Origin: JADJPG01 sp964491875
GTDB taxonomy: Bacteria; Verrucomicrobiota; Verrucomicrobiia; Limisphaerales; JADJPG01
NCBI GenBank assembly: GCA_964491875.1
Contig: CAZBIC010000017.1
Span: forward strand, 62,001 to 126,000
Length of the DNA stretch: 64,000 bases
Direction: 5' to 3'
A program made the translations under genes and the position numbers. Below are positions 16,407 through 27,400 of this stretch, piece by piece. The stretch's first letter is position 1, and each line of letters opens with the position of its first letter. Below the pieces are notes generated by a model. The model did not search any database and was not told where the DNA came from. It saw only the letters and a program-made list of their open reading frames with translations.

Positions 16407-19400
16407 GCACGCATTCCTTGCAGGTGATCGAAGACGGCATCGGCGTCGTTCAGTGCGGCGGTGCGGCACCAATTTCGCATCGTGCCGGGCTTGAGGATGT
16501 GGATGCGATCACGAGCGCAGTAGGTGAAGCCGCGCAGGTAAGAGATGGGACCGTTTTCTTTCTGCGCCGCCTTGTTCATGCGGTCCAACGCCTCCAATAG
16601 TGTCGCGTCACCGCCGGTTTCACGGTACGGGCGCTTGTCGCCGCCGAAGATGACCGTGGCGAAAACCAAGTTGAGTTCCTCGGAAGCCATTCCCTCGACG
16701 CTGATGTGAATCTGTTCCTTGCGAGAAAAATGGTTCAACTCGCCCGCAAGCGTGTCGGCGTACCGTTTGCGATCCTTGTCATCCGGAAATCTCAGCGCCG
16801 GGATGTCGAGGTCGAGGTTCTGCTTGTGAATGCTCGGCTGCCAGAGTTTGAGCGTGTCAGTGATAAGTATCCGCTCGGTGTCGCTCACTGAGAAATAAGC
16901 TTCGACCAGCGGTTCAAGTTGCTTCTTCGCACCCTCGACCAGTTCCGCTCGTTTGTCTGATCCGGCTTTCGTTCCTATGCGCTCGACGCGTTTGATGATG
17001 TCAGCGGCCTCACGGACAATCTCCGCGGCATTGTCGGTGGCAAGATCGTCATCGGGAAGCGGGAACGGGAGATTCAGACTCTCGTAAAGGTGGAGCTTGT
17101 CGCGCCCAATGCCGTTGCTGGAGCCGGAGTGGAAGGCTTGGAATCGCATCAATTGCGAACCAAGTGCTGCCGCAAGGAACCGAAGCAAATCAGCATCTTT
17201 GTCGGGACCTGTTATCGAACGGAGGGCATTTTGAAAACGTGTGGAGTGGGAACAAAACGCAAACTTGGTGAAGCCTTCTGTATAAACAACCATCGGTGGG
17301 CGAAAGTTTGCATCTGGACGAGCAAACAAGAGTTTTGTCGTTGATGCCCCCAGCGCAGCGAGTCGCTCGCCGACGGTTCCGAGTTGATCCTTGAACACCA
17401 CAAGCCCCAAGTCATCTTCCCTCGCATCCAGAAATGGCTCGGTTGACGGCCACGGAATGGCCACTGGCTTGTATCGCTTGTGTTGTTTATCAGCGTAATG
17501 CGGTTGAAATCCCGTGCCGCCCAGCCAACGTTTGGCTTTACCGCGAGTGCCAACCAATTCAGCCAGACGCGGAAGAAAATCCAACCTGCGCAGCAGTGCC
17601 TCATCGCGTGGCGAACCCCAGAACTTGCGGCTCCAAAGAGCCTGCAACTGACCGTGCTCCTGCATCTTATCCTGCAAACTCGCTTCCACCACGTCACGCT
17701 GCGGCACGATTTTCTGCTCGTCTGGCTCGACAACGATGACGCCACGGCGGCGGTCAAAGCGGCTTACCTTTGGCGTCTCGTAGATAACGGTATGTTCAAG
17801 CGTCGGCTTCGATTTTTGGTAGCGGAGGATGAAGCCCGCGTGGATGGCACTCGCGAACATCAGCTTCCGGTAGTCGGCGAGCTGCACCATCTTCTCGACT
17901 GTCACCTCGCGGAACCATTCGCCGTCGAGCGTTCCGTTGCGGTTGACCAATATGGTTGTCGGCAAAATCAGACAGCCGATGCCGCCAGCACGGAGAAACT
18001 CCGGCGTGCGCTTGGCAAAGTGCAGGGCGATTTGTTCTTTGCCACGGCTCTCCCAGGGCGGGTTGCCGATGATCAGGTCGTGATCCTTTTCCAGCGGCAG
18101 CTTATCGCGCAGGAAGTCGCCATGCATGATCACTGGCGGATTGGCCTTCAATCCCTCCTTCTCGCTCCATACCAAAGGCGGAAGAAATTCATCCGCGCGG
18201 ACTTTCTCTTTGAATTCGTCGAGGTCAATTGGCTGTAGCTTCTCGAACAGTGCCAGATAAAGACTGAACGCGGTGATGCGGCAGGCATCGAGGTTCAGGT
18301 CGACGCCGCGAATGCGCTGCTGGAGAATATCGAGGAGCGCTTGTGCCTTCGTCTTCTTGATCCGATCTGGATTGTCGCGAAGCCATTGCGCAGCCAGCAG
18401 ATTAAACATGGCCACGAGGAAGATCCCCGAGCCACACCCGGGATCCAGCACTCGCCAATTCGCCGCCTCCTTGTAGCGGTCTTCGACTGCGACATGGAGC
18501 GTCGTCTCGGCGAGATGGCGCGGCGTGTAGAAGGCACCATCCTTGTGCTTTTGCTTCAGGTCTTCGTCCTTCATGAATTCCTCGTAGATGGCGCTGATGG
18601 TCTCCACGGGAATGACACGAAAGTCGTAGTCGATGAAATCAAAGGTCGCCTGACCGGAAGACATGTCGCTTCGGTCGAGGAATTCGGTGAGTATGGCGAG
18701 GTGAGGTTGTTCGATTTTGTCCGCCTCCTCATCGAGCGTGGCATCGAACATCGTGCCATTGAACTCTCGCTTTAGTGTTTGAAAAAATCCGCCACGGCCA
18801 TAGAGCAACTTTTTGGCTTCCGCGACTGGGCGTCCCTTAAGGATTTGGAGCAGTGATGTGGTGCCGCCGGGAAAATGGTGGGCCTTGATGAACTTCCGCT
18901 GCTGGAGAAACGAGACGAACAGCACGCGACCAAGCAATGCGTGGGCACGGTCAAGTTTCCATCCGGCTTTTTTCAGCTTTCGAGCGGCATCGACGAGATT
19001 CTGCACCAAACAGCGATCGACTGCTTCATTGGTGGGGAAGAAATCCCGTTGATCGTGGAAGAATTGGCCAGTCTCAATGGAGCGGACGAGCTTGGCGCAC
19101 TCCAACGCTTCGGCCAGATTACCGAGATTGGGAATCAGTGTGTGCTCAGTGGATTCATCCGGTGCGCCTGGCTTGGCCGGTTTGCGCACGCCACTGTGAG
19201 CTTCGACTTGGCCCGGCATGAGAAACAACAGCAGCGGCACCAACCCTTGGTTCCAAACGAAGCGTTGATATTCACGCTTCTGTTCGGCGGTGAATCGCTT
19301 TGACTCGCACAGGTAAACCGTAGGTCGCCCGTCCACGCAGAGCACGCCGCCGAGGCTTAACTCACTCCATGCCTGCCGGAGGTAGTGCGCGTAGGGCAGT

Positions 19401-19504
19401 AGGACCGGCTCGCGGTCAATCTGTTCAACCGACGCGATGAACACTGAGCCGTGCGAAGCGTGCGTGCCGAATTCGGCAGCATGACTGTTGTCACTTGATG
19501 GCAT
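16403..19504 (-). CDS. Type IIG-like restriction enzyme / N6-adenine DNA methyltransferase
   Basis: 1033 residues, cytoplasmic. The N-terminus carries a candidate nuclease strand pair (VLCVDGRPTVYLCESKRFT, D ... ExK-like). A helical region and a gamma-class adenine methylase follow: motif X area GAFYTPRHLAETTL, motif I VLDPGCGSGIFLVAMFNLLA at about 365-385, motif IV LIIGNPPWE near 490. The C-terminal about 450 residues resemble the target-recognition and helical spacer parts of Eco57I-family single-chain enzymes. The downstream gene, overlapping by 4 bp, encodes a second PD-(D/E)XK protein. The pair is a restriction-modification or anti-phage unit carried as accessory cargo. It may be a bifunctional nuclease-methylase or a methylase with a separate nuclease. 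Confidence 0.75.
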   Translation of the reverse strand: MPSSDNSHAAEFGTHASHGSVFIASVEQIDREPVLLPYAHYLRQAWSELSLGGVLCVDGRPTVYLCESKRFTAEQKREYQRFVWNQGLVPLLLFLMPGQVEAHSGVRKPAKPGAPDESTEHTLIPNLGNLAEALECAKLVRSIETGQFFHDQRDFFPTNEAVDRCLVQNLVDAARKLKKAGWKLDRAHALLGRVLFVSFLQQRKFIKAHHFPGGTTSLLQILKGRPVAEAKKLLYGRGGFFQTLKREFNGTMFDATLDEEADKIEQPHLAILTEFLDRSDMSSGQATFDFIDYDFRVIPVETISAIYEEFMKDEDLKQKHKDGAFYTPRHLAETTLHVAVEDRYKEAANWRVLDPGCGSGIFLVAMFNLLAAQWLRDNPDRIKKTKAQALLDILQQRIRGVDLNLDACRITAFSLYLALFEKLQPIDLDEFKEKVRADEFLPPLVWSEKEGLKANPPVIMHGDFLRDKLPLEKDHDLIIGNPPWESRGKEQIALHFAKRTPEFLRAGGIGCLILPTTILVNRNGTLDGEWFREVTVEKMVQLADYRKLMFASAIHAGFILRYQKSKPTLEHTVIYETPKVSRFDRRRGVIVVEPDEQKIVPQRDVVEASLQDKMQEHGQLQALWSRKFWGSPRDEALLRRLDFLPRLAELVGTRGKAKRWLGGTGFQPHYADKQHKRYKPVAIPWPSTEPFLDAREDDLGLVVFKDQLGTVGERLAALGASTTKLLFARPDANFRPPMVVYTEGFTKFAFCSHSTRFQNALRSITGPDKDADLLRFLAAALGSQLMRFQAFHSGSSNGIGRDKLHLYESLNLPFPLPDDDLATDNAAEIVREAADIIKRVERIGTKAGSDKRAELVEGAKKQLEPLVEAYFSVSDTERILITDTLKLWQPSIHKQNLDLDIPALRFPDDKDRKRYADTLAGELNHFSRKEQIHISVEGMASEELNLVFATVIFGGDKRPYRETGGDATLLEALDRMNKAAQKENGPISYLRGFTYCARDRIHILKPGTMRNWCRTAALNDADAVFDHLQGMRA

Positions 19505-19705
19505 GTTCAGTTGGTCGCGTGTTCAGATGCGCGAGTATGTTGACTCGTTTTGGTAATTGCAACGTGCTCATTCCGGCCGCCGGGGTCAGACAATTACGGG
19601 GGTAGGTGAGCAATTCAATTCCCAACCATCTCCCTTCTCGCCCTCAGCAAAATCTCGTAGGCCCCGGCTCAATCCGGGCGTTCGGGCAATTGGGTGGAGG
19701 CAACT
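19505..19705. promoter_or_regulatory. Upstream region of the restriction-modification pair
   Basis: About 200 bp between the methylase start (minus) and the hairpin repeats. No gene is supported; the promoter for the restriction-modification unit must lie here, but I cannot assign its boxes confidently. Confidence 0.3.
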
Positions 19706-19858
19706 CTTTTGATCAACCTGTCGGGAAAGGTTGCCTTTTTACCGGAACTTTTTGGAAAAAGTCCGCCCCTTGATTAATACTTCTGGCGAATCATTACCCT
19801 TTGACCAGGCTTTCGGGAAAGTCCTGCCTTTTGATCAACCTTTTCGGAAAAGGGTTCT
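19706..19858. repeat. Five imperfect 30-bp tandem repeats, most with an internal hairpin
   Basis: Units begin at 19706, 19735, 19767, 19798 and 19828 (period 29-32 bp) and start CTTTTGATC or a variant. Four contain an inverted repeat around a conserved centre: AACCtgtcgggaAAGGTT, ACTTTTTGGAAAAAGT, CAGGcTTTCgggAAAgtCCTG and AACCcttttcggaaaAGGgTT. Arms co-vary between units (CAGG/CCTG versus AACC/GGTT), suggesting the structure matters. Not a CRISPR array: there are no unique spacers. Confidence 0.65.
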
Positions 19859-19897
19859 AAAGACTCTGGTGAAAATCGACCTTTCTCCAGAGTCTTT
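19859..19897. repeat. Perfect 11-bp inverted repeat after the tandem array
   Basis: AAAGACTCTGG (19859-19869) and CCAGAGTCTTT (19887-19897) are perfectly complementary around a 17-nt loop, immediately after the last 30-bp repeat. It could be a recombination or recognition site, or a transcript-end structure. The following 19898-20195 holds no supported gene; an open frame starting about 19988 (ATMDIDAPPDF-like) is not recognisable. Confidence 0.55.
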
Positions 19898-20195
19898 AGA
19901 ACACTGTAAACAGCTTCTTGATAATGATTTAGAAATTCAGCGACTTCTCCAAGGTTTGTCCGGCTGTGGTTTGCGTTTGGACAACTCTTGGACATCGATG
20001 CCCCGCCTGACTTTTCGTCTGCCGTTGGTGCAATGGCTGATGGAAAGTATTCCAACCCGAACGAGGGTGGTTTGATCACCTACCGGATGTTTGCGGGCGG
20101 CTGTGGTACAACTGACGAGGGGGCATTGTCGCTTCTCCGACTGGCTTTAGATATTCCTGTGGCCGGTTTTGACGGCACGCTGACACTGAAGAATT

Positions 20196-20438
20196 CTACA
20201 ACTCGCGGAAGAAGTGGCGTATTGGAACCTTCACCGACCTGGCAATGCGCAACAGCGCCTCGATGGAGATAATTTTCTCCCCACGCTCTATTTCGCCCAG
20301 GTATTTGGGGTTAAGGTCGGCTTTTTCGGCGAGCTTTTCCTGCGTAAACCTGAACTGTTTACGGTAACGGCGGATCGCTTCTCCGAGAAGCTTGCGATGT
20401 CGAAGGGCCGACTTTCGTTTCCGTTTTCGTTCCGCCAC
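20196..20438 (-). CDS. XRE-family helix-turn-helix regulator
   Basis: 80 residues. A basic N-terminal tail is followed by a complete Cro/CI-type five-helix domain: LLGEAIRRYRKQFRFTQEKL, AEKADLNPKYLGEIERGEKI, SIEALLRIARSVKVPIRHFF, with Q at the start of helix 2 and the usual ExG turn. Start is GTG. It stands alone, and a small palindrome about 40 bp upstream could be its operator. It may control the adjacent restriction-modification or giant-toxin loci, since short XRE proteins often act as controller proteins for such systems; this is inference. Confidence 0.85.
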   Translation of the reverse strand: MAERKRKRKSALRHRKLLGEAIRRYRKQFRFTQEKLAEKADLNPKYLGEIERGEKIISIEALLRIARSVKVPIRHFFREL

Positions 20439-20476
20439 AATCTCGGAAGACTAGGCGGGCAGGTTGCGGCGCTAAC

Positions 20477-20493
20477 ACCAGCAACATGCTGGT
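20477..20493. promoter_or_regulatory. Palindrome upstream of the XRE gene
   Basis: ACCAGC-AACAT-GCTGGT, a perfect 6-bp-arm inverted repeat 39 nt upstream of the XRE start, followed on the plus strand by ATTTTAT. Position fits a self-regulatory operator. A weak plus-strand terminator is the alternative, but no plus-strand gene ends here. Confidence 0.4.
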
Positions 20494-20691
20494 ATTTTAT
20501 GAGCGCCTTGTTTCGCTCGAGTTTTAGGAATAATTCTCCTTGCAGTTCCTGCCGTTCCCACTACAACCAGCAGCGAAGGCTATGAGGGCAGCAGAATCAA
20601 ACGCCGGGGTGGTAAAACCAAAATAGAAATCATTTATCAAGCATGATCGCATGCGGCGTGACTCCGCCTGCATGCCGGCTTCCAAGGGGGA

Positions 20692-21453
20692 ATGCCAAAT
20701 CAATTAACAACTCGCTCAAAACGGGCGTGCAAAAACGCCGAGAGTGTTGACGTCTCTCGGGAGCCTGCTTCTCATCGCCCCGTTCCGTTCGCTGGACAAG
20801 TCGGAATGAAGTCCGCATCCACACCCGGTCAGGCATCAGCCTGCATCGGCGAAATCATCGCCGCGTGGTCGAGAGGCTCGGCGCACACGATGGAGATGGC
20901 GAAAGTGGTGCTGGCCGCGCGCCATCGGTTGCGTTACGGCGAGTGGTCCAAGCTTTGGCAGTCCGGTCGGATGCCTTTCTCTAAGCGCAAAGGAGAAATG
21001 CTCGTGGTGATTGGCGAACGCCTGGGTTGGATAGATGCGCAATCATTTGCGCATCTGCCGGTCGGCTGGAGCGTGCTCTACTGGCTGGCCAGACTGCAGA
21101 GGGGGATTCTCACGAGACTGGTCGAAGAAGGTGTCATTCATCCAAAGCTCACTTTGCGGGAGGCCAGGGAACTGATTGCAAAAATCAGAGGTTGTTCGAG
21201 GCACGCTTCAGCCAAAGCCTCCGCTGTCCAGCGCCGACTCCGAGGCTTCGGCGGTTATGTCGAACGCACGCTTGACGCCTGGAGTCCGACGGATCGTGAA
21301 TTCGCTAGGAGTGAACTCAGCCGATTGATTCGGCAGATCAGCGGCGAGGTCGCCTGCCGCACGACAGACATCCAGTTTTCTGATGAGAGCCGAAAGGCTG
21401 TTCATCGCTCATTTCCAAGGAACGTCATTACCCAACCCCCAATCAACGCATGA
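20692..21453 (+). CDS. DUF3102-like plasmid/phage protein
   Basis: 253 residues. The core (about 50-160) reads IIAAWSRGSAHTMEMAKVVL, LPVGWSVLYWLARLQRGILT, RLVEEGVIHPKLTLREAREL. This resembles DUF3102 and similar proteins of plasmids and Mu-like phages, in which a helical region with 'LP.GW..LY.LARL' precedes 'EGVIHP.LT..EA'; it is often associated with ParB-like DNA-binding functions. A Lys/Arg-rich N-terminus and an Arg-rich C-terminal helical tail also suggest nucleic-acid contact. A purine-rich AAGGGGG precedes the ATG very closely; later ATGs (20808, 20892) are possible. The stop overlaps the start of the giant RHS gene by 4 bp, so the two genes may be coupled. Confidence 0.55.
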   Translation: MPNQLTTRSKRACKNAESVDVSREPASHRPVPFAGQVGMKSASTPGQASACIGEIIAAWSRGSAHTMEMAKVVLAARHRLRYGEWSKLWQSGRMPFSKRKGEMLVVIGERLGWIDAQSFAHLPVGWSVLYWLARLQRGILTRLVEEGVIHPKLTLREARELIAKIRGCSRHASAKASAVQRRLRGFGGYVERTLDAWSPTDREFARSELSRLIRQISGEVACRTTDIQFSDESRKAVHRSFPRNVITQPPINA

Positions 21454-24400
21454 AAAATAGTCTGTGGAGCGTGCTGGTGTTTCTCTCACTACCCCTGAGC
21501 GCCTCGGCGCAAGTCGCGCGAGTCGCGCGGGTTGATGAGGCACCGAAAATATCGGAGCCGCGAGTTGTCGAGCGCGGGCCGCATCACCGGGTATGGGAGC
21601 GCACCATCACGGAGAAGCTGCGAAACGGGAAAACCGTTGAACGGAAAAGTTCCTTCACTGAACTGGCAAACGGGCTTCACCATCTCAAGGACGGCCAGTG
21701 GGTGGAAAGCCGCGAGGAAATCGAAGTGTTTCCGGGCGGTGCGATTGCACGTTCCACCGCTCATCAGGTCATCTGGAGCCAGAACATTAACACCGCTGGC
21801 GCGATTGACTTGCTGACCCCGGACGGCAAGCGGTTCCGCAGTCACATAATTGGACTGGCTTACATTGACGCAGCCACAGGCAAGAGTGAGATGATAGCTG
21901 AAATCAAGGATTCCATTGGGGAGCTAGTCGGCTCGAATCAAGTAATCTATCGCGATGCGTTCACCGATTTCCGGGCAGATGTTCGCTACACGCACACGCG
22001 CGCTGAGTTCGAGCAGGACATCATTCTGCGCGAGAACCCGCCGTCCCCATGGGAATATGGGATGAACCCCGCGACCACGCGGCTCGAAGTCTGGACAGAA
22101 TTCATTGAAGCACCTGAACCTGTCAGAGGCACCAGCCTGTTGAAACAGGAAGGAGACATAGCGGTGCGTCGGGGCATGGTGGATCCGGACCTGACCGACG
22201 AGCGGTTGGAGTTCGGCGAGATGACGATGGGGCCGGGCCGGGCGTTTCCCACTGAGAATGAGTCCGACGAATTCAGTGAATCGTTCTCGACTCCTGTCGG
22301 GAAGAACTGGATTCGCATTGATGGCCGGCAATTCCTCATTGAGAAGGTGGATTATCGGGATGTCTTACCGCAGTTGGACCGCCTGCCCAAGTCTGCCGCG
22401 ATTGCGCCAGTTCAACGAAACCAGATGCAGGCTGCGCGTCGGGGAGAGAATCGTTCTCGCTTGCTCGCTGCGGCGAAAGCACCGGCTCCGGCGTTGCTTG
22501 CAACCACGAGCCCGATGCGCCTCGCACAAATCACGCCAAGGGAGCGCGGCTTTGTGCTCGATTATACGCTGATGACCAGCGCCACGAATTTCACATTCCA
22601 AGGCGGGACCACCTATTACATCAGCGGCAATGTGACGTTGAGCGGAACCACTGTGATCGAAGGCGGAGTCATCGTCAAATACACCAACTCAATTCTTGCC
22701 ATTCAAGGGCCAGTGGATTGTCGCGCCGATGTGTATCGCCCCACCTTCTTCATGTCCAAGAACGACAATACCTATGGAGAAACCATTCCCGGATCGACGG
22801 GCAATCCACTGACCAATTACTACGGCAGCCGGTGCTTGGATTTCACCGGCAACACCAACGCGATAGCCCTCCACAATCTGAGGTTCCGCCACAGCTTCTA
22901 CGCGGTTTATCTCAACACCGGTTGTGACGTCACAGTGCGGCACAGCCAGTTCTACCGCTGCTTTGCTGGCATCGTCAGTTACGGCGGCAGCAAGGCAAGA
23001 CTGCGCAACGCCCTCATTCACGACGGCGAATACGCCATCGGCGGCACCAGCTTGACCAACATCCAGGGCGAGCATCTGACGGCTCACCGCTTGAAATACC
23101 TCATCAGTTCCTCGTCAGCCTACCTGACGAACTCCATCGTTCTGGCCGTCACCAACCTCGTCAAATACACCGGAGCCAACGTCCTCTCGAATTCGGTGGA
23201 TACAGGTTATTTCCAAACGCTGGCCGGCGGAGCGCGCTATCTGGTGAACAGCAGCACCAATCGCAACGCCGGCACCACAAACATCAATGCCGGACTGCTC
23301 GCGGATTTGAAGCGCATAACCACCGAGCCACCCAAGACGCTGTATGACTATTTCTACGCCAACACCAACCTTTCGCCGGTAATCGTAGGAGATACCGTCA
23401 GCGGAGATCTTCCTGATCTAGGCTACCATTATTCGATTATCGATTATCTGGCCAGCGGAGCAGTGGTTGATACCGGAGTGACGGTGGTGGCGACCAATGG
23501 GGTGAACATCGCCATTGACTATTCCCAGAACAATTTTGGATTCGCACTCGTAGAAAGCGCCCTCATCAGTCAGGGCAGTCCTTTTGCGACGAACCGCATC
23601 TTCCGCGCTCACATGGTTCAAGAAACGTCCACCGGCAACCCAGGCACGCGGATGATGTTTTACGACACCGAAGGAGGATTCTCTCAAACGGCTCAAGCGC
23701 GTCTGCGCTTTACTGAACTCATCCAACTGCCCAGCGATGGTTACATTCTTTTCACCGGCACAGGATTTTCCGCGCTTGAACTGTCTCATTCCAGCATTTA
23801 CGGCCCTTCATTTGTTGTGGACATCTCAGGTTCGTCACCATTGGTCTGCGGCGCAACCAATTCGTTTTGGGAAGGGGGTGGGGTCCAATTCGGTGTGGGC
23901 AATTACGGCACCAACACCACCGTTCATCTTCGAAACAACCTCTTCCGCTACACCGGCATTGCTTTCGTGGGCGGCACCAACACTTGGACCGTGCGCGACA
24001 ACCTCTTCGACTCCGTCAGCACCAACATTTACGATTTCGGCAGTCCCGTGCAGAACTCATTCAACGCCTACTACCAGTCCACGAACGTGAACTTCAGCGG
24101 CGGAACGAGCAATCTGTTCCTGTCCAGCCTCGCGTATGAAACCGGGCCGCTCAGTCGCTATTACCTGCCGACCAATTCACCGCTAATCAACGCCGGCAGC
24201 ACGAGCGCGAGTTCCGTCGGCCTCTACCATTTTACCACCACGACGAATCAAGTGAAGGAGGGAACTTCAACCAACGACATCGGACTTCACTTCGTCGCGC
24301 TCAACGGTTCAAACCAGCCAGTGGACTCGGACAACGACGGAATTGTGGACTATGTCGAGGATCGAAATGGCAACGGTGTTGCCGATGGCAGCGAAACCAG

Positions 24401-27400
24401 CGCCGTGAACCCTGTGCTGACCATTGCCAGTTCGCTTGAATACATCAAAGGCGGGCCAGGCAAGCGGCTCGACACAAATGCAATTGCTTATGACACCGAT
24501 TCGCTCAACTGGGGTGGAGGGCAGTTGACCGTGAAGAACACCAGCGGAGCTGAGGTCAACGACCTGCTCGGTTTCCGGTTGCAAGGCACCAACGCCGGAC
24601 AGATCAACGTCAGTGGCACGAACATCAGCTACGGGGGAACTGGCATCGCCACCTACACGGGTGGCAATGGAACCAACACGCTCATCATTTCCTTCAATAC
24701 CAATGCCCTCAACGCCAGCGTGCAGGCCCTCGTTCGTACACTGACATTCCAAAGCGTCTCCAATACGCCGTCGATTTCCAATCGCATCCTCTCTTTCACG
24801 CTCAGCGACGGCAAAGGCGGCACAAACATGTCGGCGACGCAAACAATCAACATTGTATGTCCGGACGGCATGGATTTGATGCTGGTGATGGATGTCTCCA
24901 ATTCGATGATCCGCAGCTACGACACGAATTGCAACTTCACGACTGACTCAAACCGCTTTTGGACTGCAAAAGCCGCAGCCAGTAATTTCGTTGCTTCGCT
25001 TAATCTGGCGGGGGGCGACCGTGTCGGCCTGATTGCCTTCTCTGGTCCGGCAGTGCTCAAGGTGCCTTTAACGAACAACACAACCGTCCTTCAGTCGAAT
25101 ATTTACGCCCTCAGCAACAGTAGCGGCACTGAGCTTGATGACCCTATAAACCTGGCGAAGACAAATCTCTCCAACAGCGCCAGCAATGTCCTTCGAGCTA
25201 TGGTCATTCTGTCCGATGGCGAGATTTACAACGGGACGGAATGCACTCCCGGGAGCAACATTGTGGCAGAATTGGAGGCGGCGCGGCAGGCAGCCGATGC
25301 CGAGATTCGCATCATCACGGTGGCCTTTCATACGGGAGAGTGCTGCGCATTGGGTGGCACGAACTTTTTAGCAAGCATATCGGGTTCACCTCGCGACTAC
25401 CATTTCCTCGACCCGACCTCGCTCGACTACCATTATGCTCCCAGCTTCCTTGACCTCGCCTCCAACTTCACCGCAGTAGCACATTCGCTGTGCAGGGGTA
25501 ATGAATTTCCGACGGTCACGATTACATCTCCCACCAACGGAGCCAGCTTCAATGCGCCAGCAAATGTAAGCATTACAGTCGAAGCATTTGACGATGGCAC
25601 TGTCACCAATGTTGCGCTCTTCATTGGCACAACGAACTTCGTCAACCTGACTTCGTCTCCTTATGCAGTCACTTGGAGCAACGCCTTGGGTGGAAACTAT
25701 GCCCTCAAAGCTGTTGCCATCGACAATACCGGCCAGTCCTCCACTTCGGCTGTGGTGAATGTCACTGTGCTCAAGCAACCGCCATCGATTACTCTTGTCG
25801 CGCCGACAGACGGGGCTCGATTTGCACAGGTCGCTGCCTTGATGCTGCGCGCCGGAGTTTCGGATGTGGACGGGACGATCACAAATGTTGTGTTTTACAC
25901 CAACGGCGTGGCGTGCATCGCTCAGACCAACACGCCATTTAGACTGCCGTGGACAAATCTGGTAGCGGGCACGTATTCCGCATACGCAAAAGCATGGGAC
26001 AACGACGGGCAAACGGCTTTATCACTGACCAACACATTTTACGTGGATTCCTGTCCGCAGGTCGGCGTCTCGAACCTCACTCTGAGCTCTAGTTCAGTGC
26101 CGGGCGGCAGCAACGTCACGGCGACCATCACCCTGAGCAATGCTGCACCTGCAGGAGGACAATTGGTATCCATCTACTCGAGCAGCCCAAATGTCTCCGT
26201 CCCTGCGTCTTTGCATATCCCGGCAGGAACCAATACGGCTTCGCTAAATATCGCTACTTATGCGACGGTCGCTGGGGATTCGGCATCCATCACGGCATCA
26301 ACGCCCCTTAAGACCAATTCAACGACGCTGACCATTCAGGCGAACGCGCTGCAATTTTCCCGATCCGCCGCTCAGTGCGGGCCGATGGATGTGGTATTCG
26401 TGATCGATAGCAGCTACGAAAGTCTCGCGGGCATGGATCCAATCGGTCCCGCAGTCTCGAACGTTGTCGAAGGAATCAAATGGATGACCGGCGGCGATTA
26501 TCAGTTGGCCTTGGTGACATTCGCCCAGAATCAAGTGTTTGTGGACGTTCCTTTCAGTCTGACAAATGAACTCACTTTCAGGGATGCTGTCGACAATCTC
26601 GAATTGGTGTTCGATAATTGCACGATTAACGATCCATCCATCGAGGCACTCAATACCGTTATCAATGCACTGCCGTCCTCTGGTCGGCCCGAACAAGTTG
26701 GAGAGTTCACGAATTATTTCCGCGCGGAAGCGAGGAAATTTATCATCTTGATGACCGACATGGGGCCACTTGGTTTTGGCACCAACTACTGCTCTGTGAA
26801 CCATATCACAGAGCCTCGGGTTTTTGATCCCGCAGGTGGTCACCAACGCGCCGTTGAAGCATCGTTGAAGGGGATTCAAATTTGCACTGTCCTTACCCCG
26901 TCCCACGAGGAGCCCGCTGAAGCTGAATACTGGCTGCCAACATATGAAGCCGCATTGGACTATGCGTTTGTCACCGATGGAACACATTTTGCGGCTGATG
27001 CACAGAGCCACCGAACGAAGAGTTTTTATGGCTTCACCGAAGAGATCCATGAACTAGGTTTCGGGATCTTGAGTTTTCTAAGCCAGTGTGGCAGCGATGG
27101 TGAAGTTGTAGTTACTCGTGACGACCTTTTGCAGCAGAATCACCCTGCTATCACTCTCAACGACGGCAAGTGCCTGGCCGCTTCGCTCAACTCCGCATCC
27201 TTTGATTTGTCTGGAGTCGAAACACCTGTCGTTGAAGCACAGTTCCAGAGAACCGGACGACTTCTGATTAACCATGGCAGCCGTTTCGATTTGAACCTTG
27301 GTGTTGCCTCGAATAGCGACACGAATCTTGCCTTTTTTGCTCCTCCGAGCTTCTTCGCCCAGACAAACGCCCTCGGCGTGGCATATGCAACCAGTTGGGC

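Noticed and set aside
19706..19858. Could the 30-bp repeat array be a CRISPR?
   Set aside because: Units are contiguous with no unique spacers, they diverge internally, and there are no cas genes in the window.
19731..20075. 114-codon open frame through the hairpin repeats.
   Set aside because: The encoded LPFDQ-like repeats come from the DNA repeats; no start signal, and the DNA-level inverted repeats explain the pattern better.
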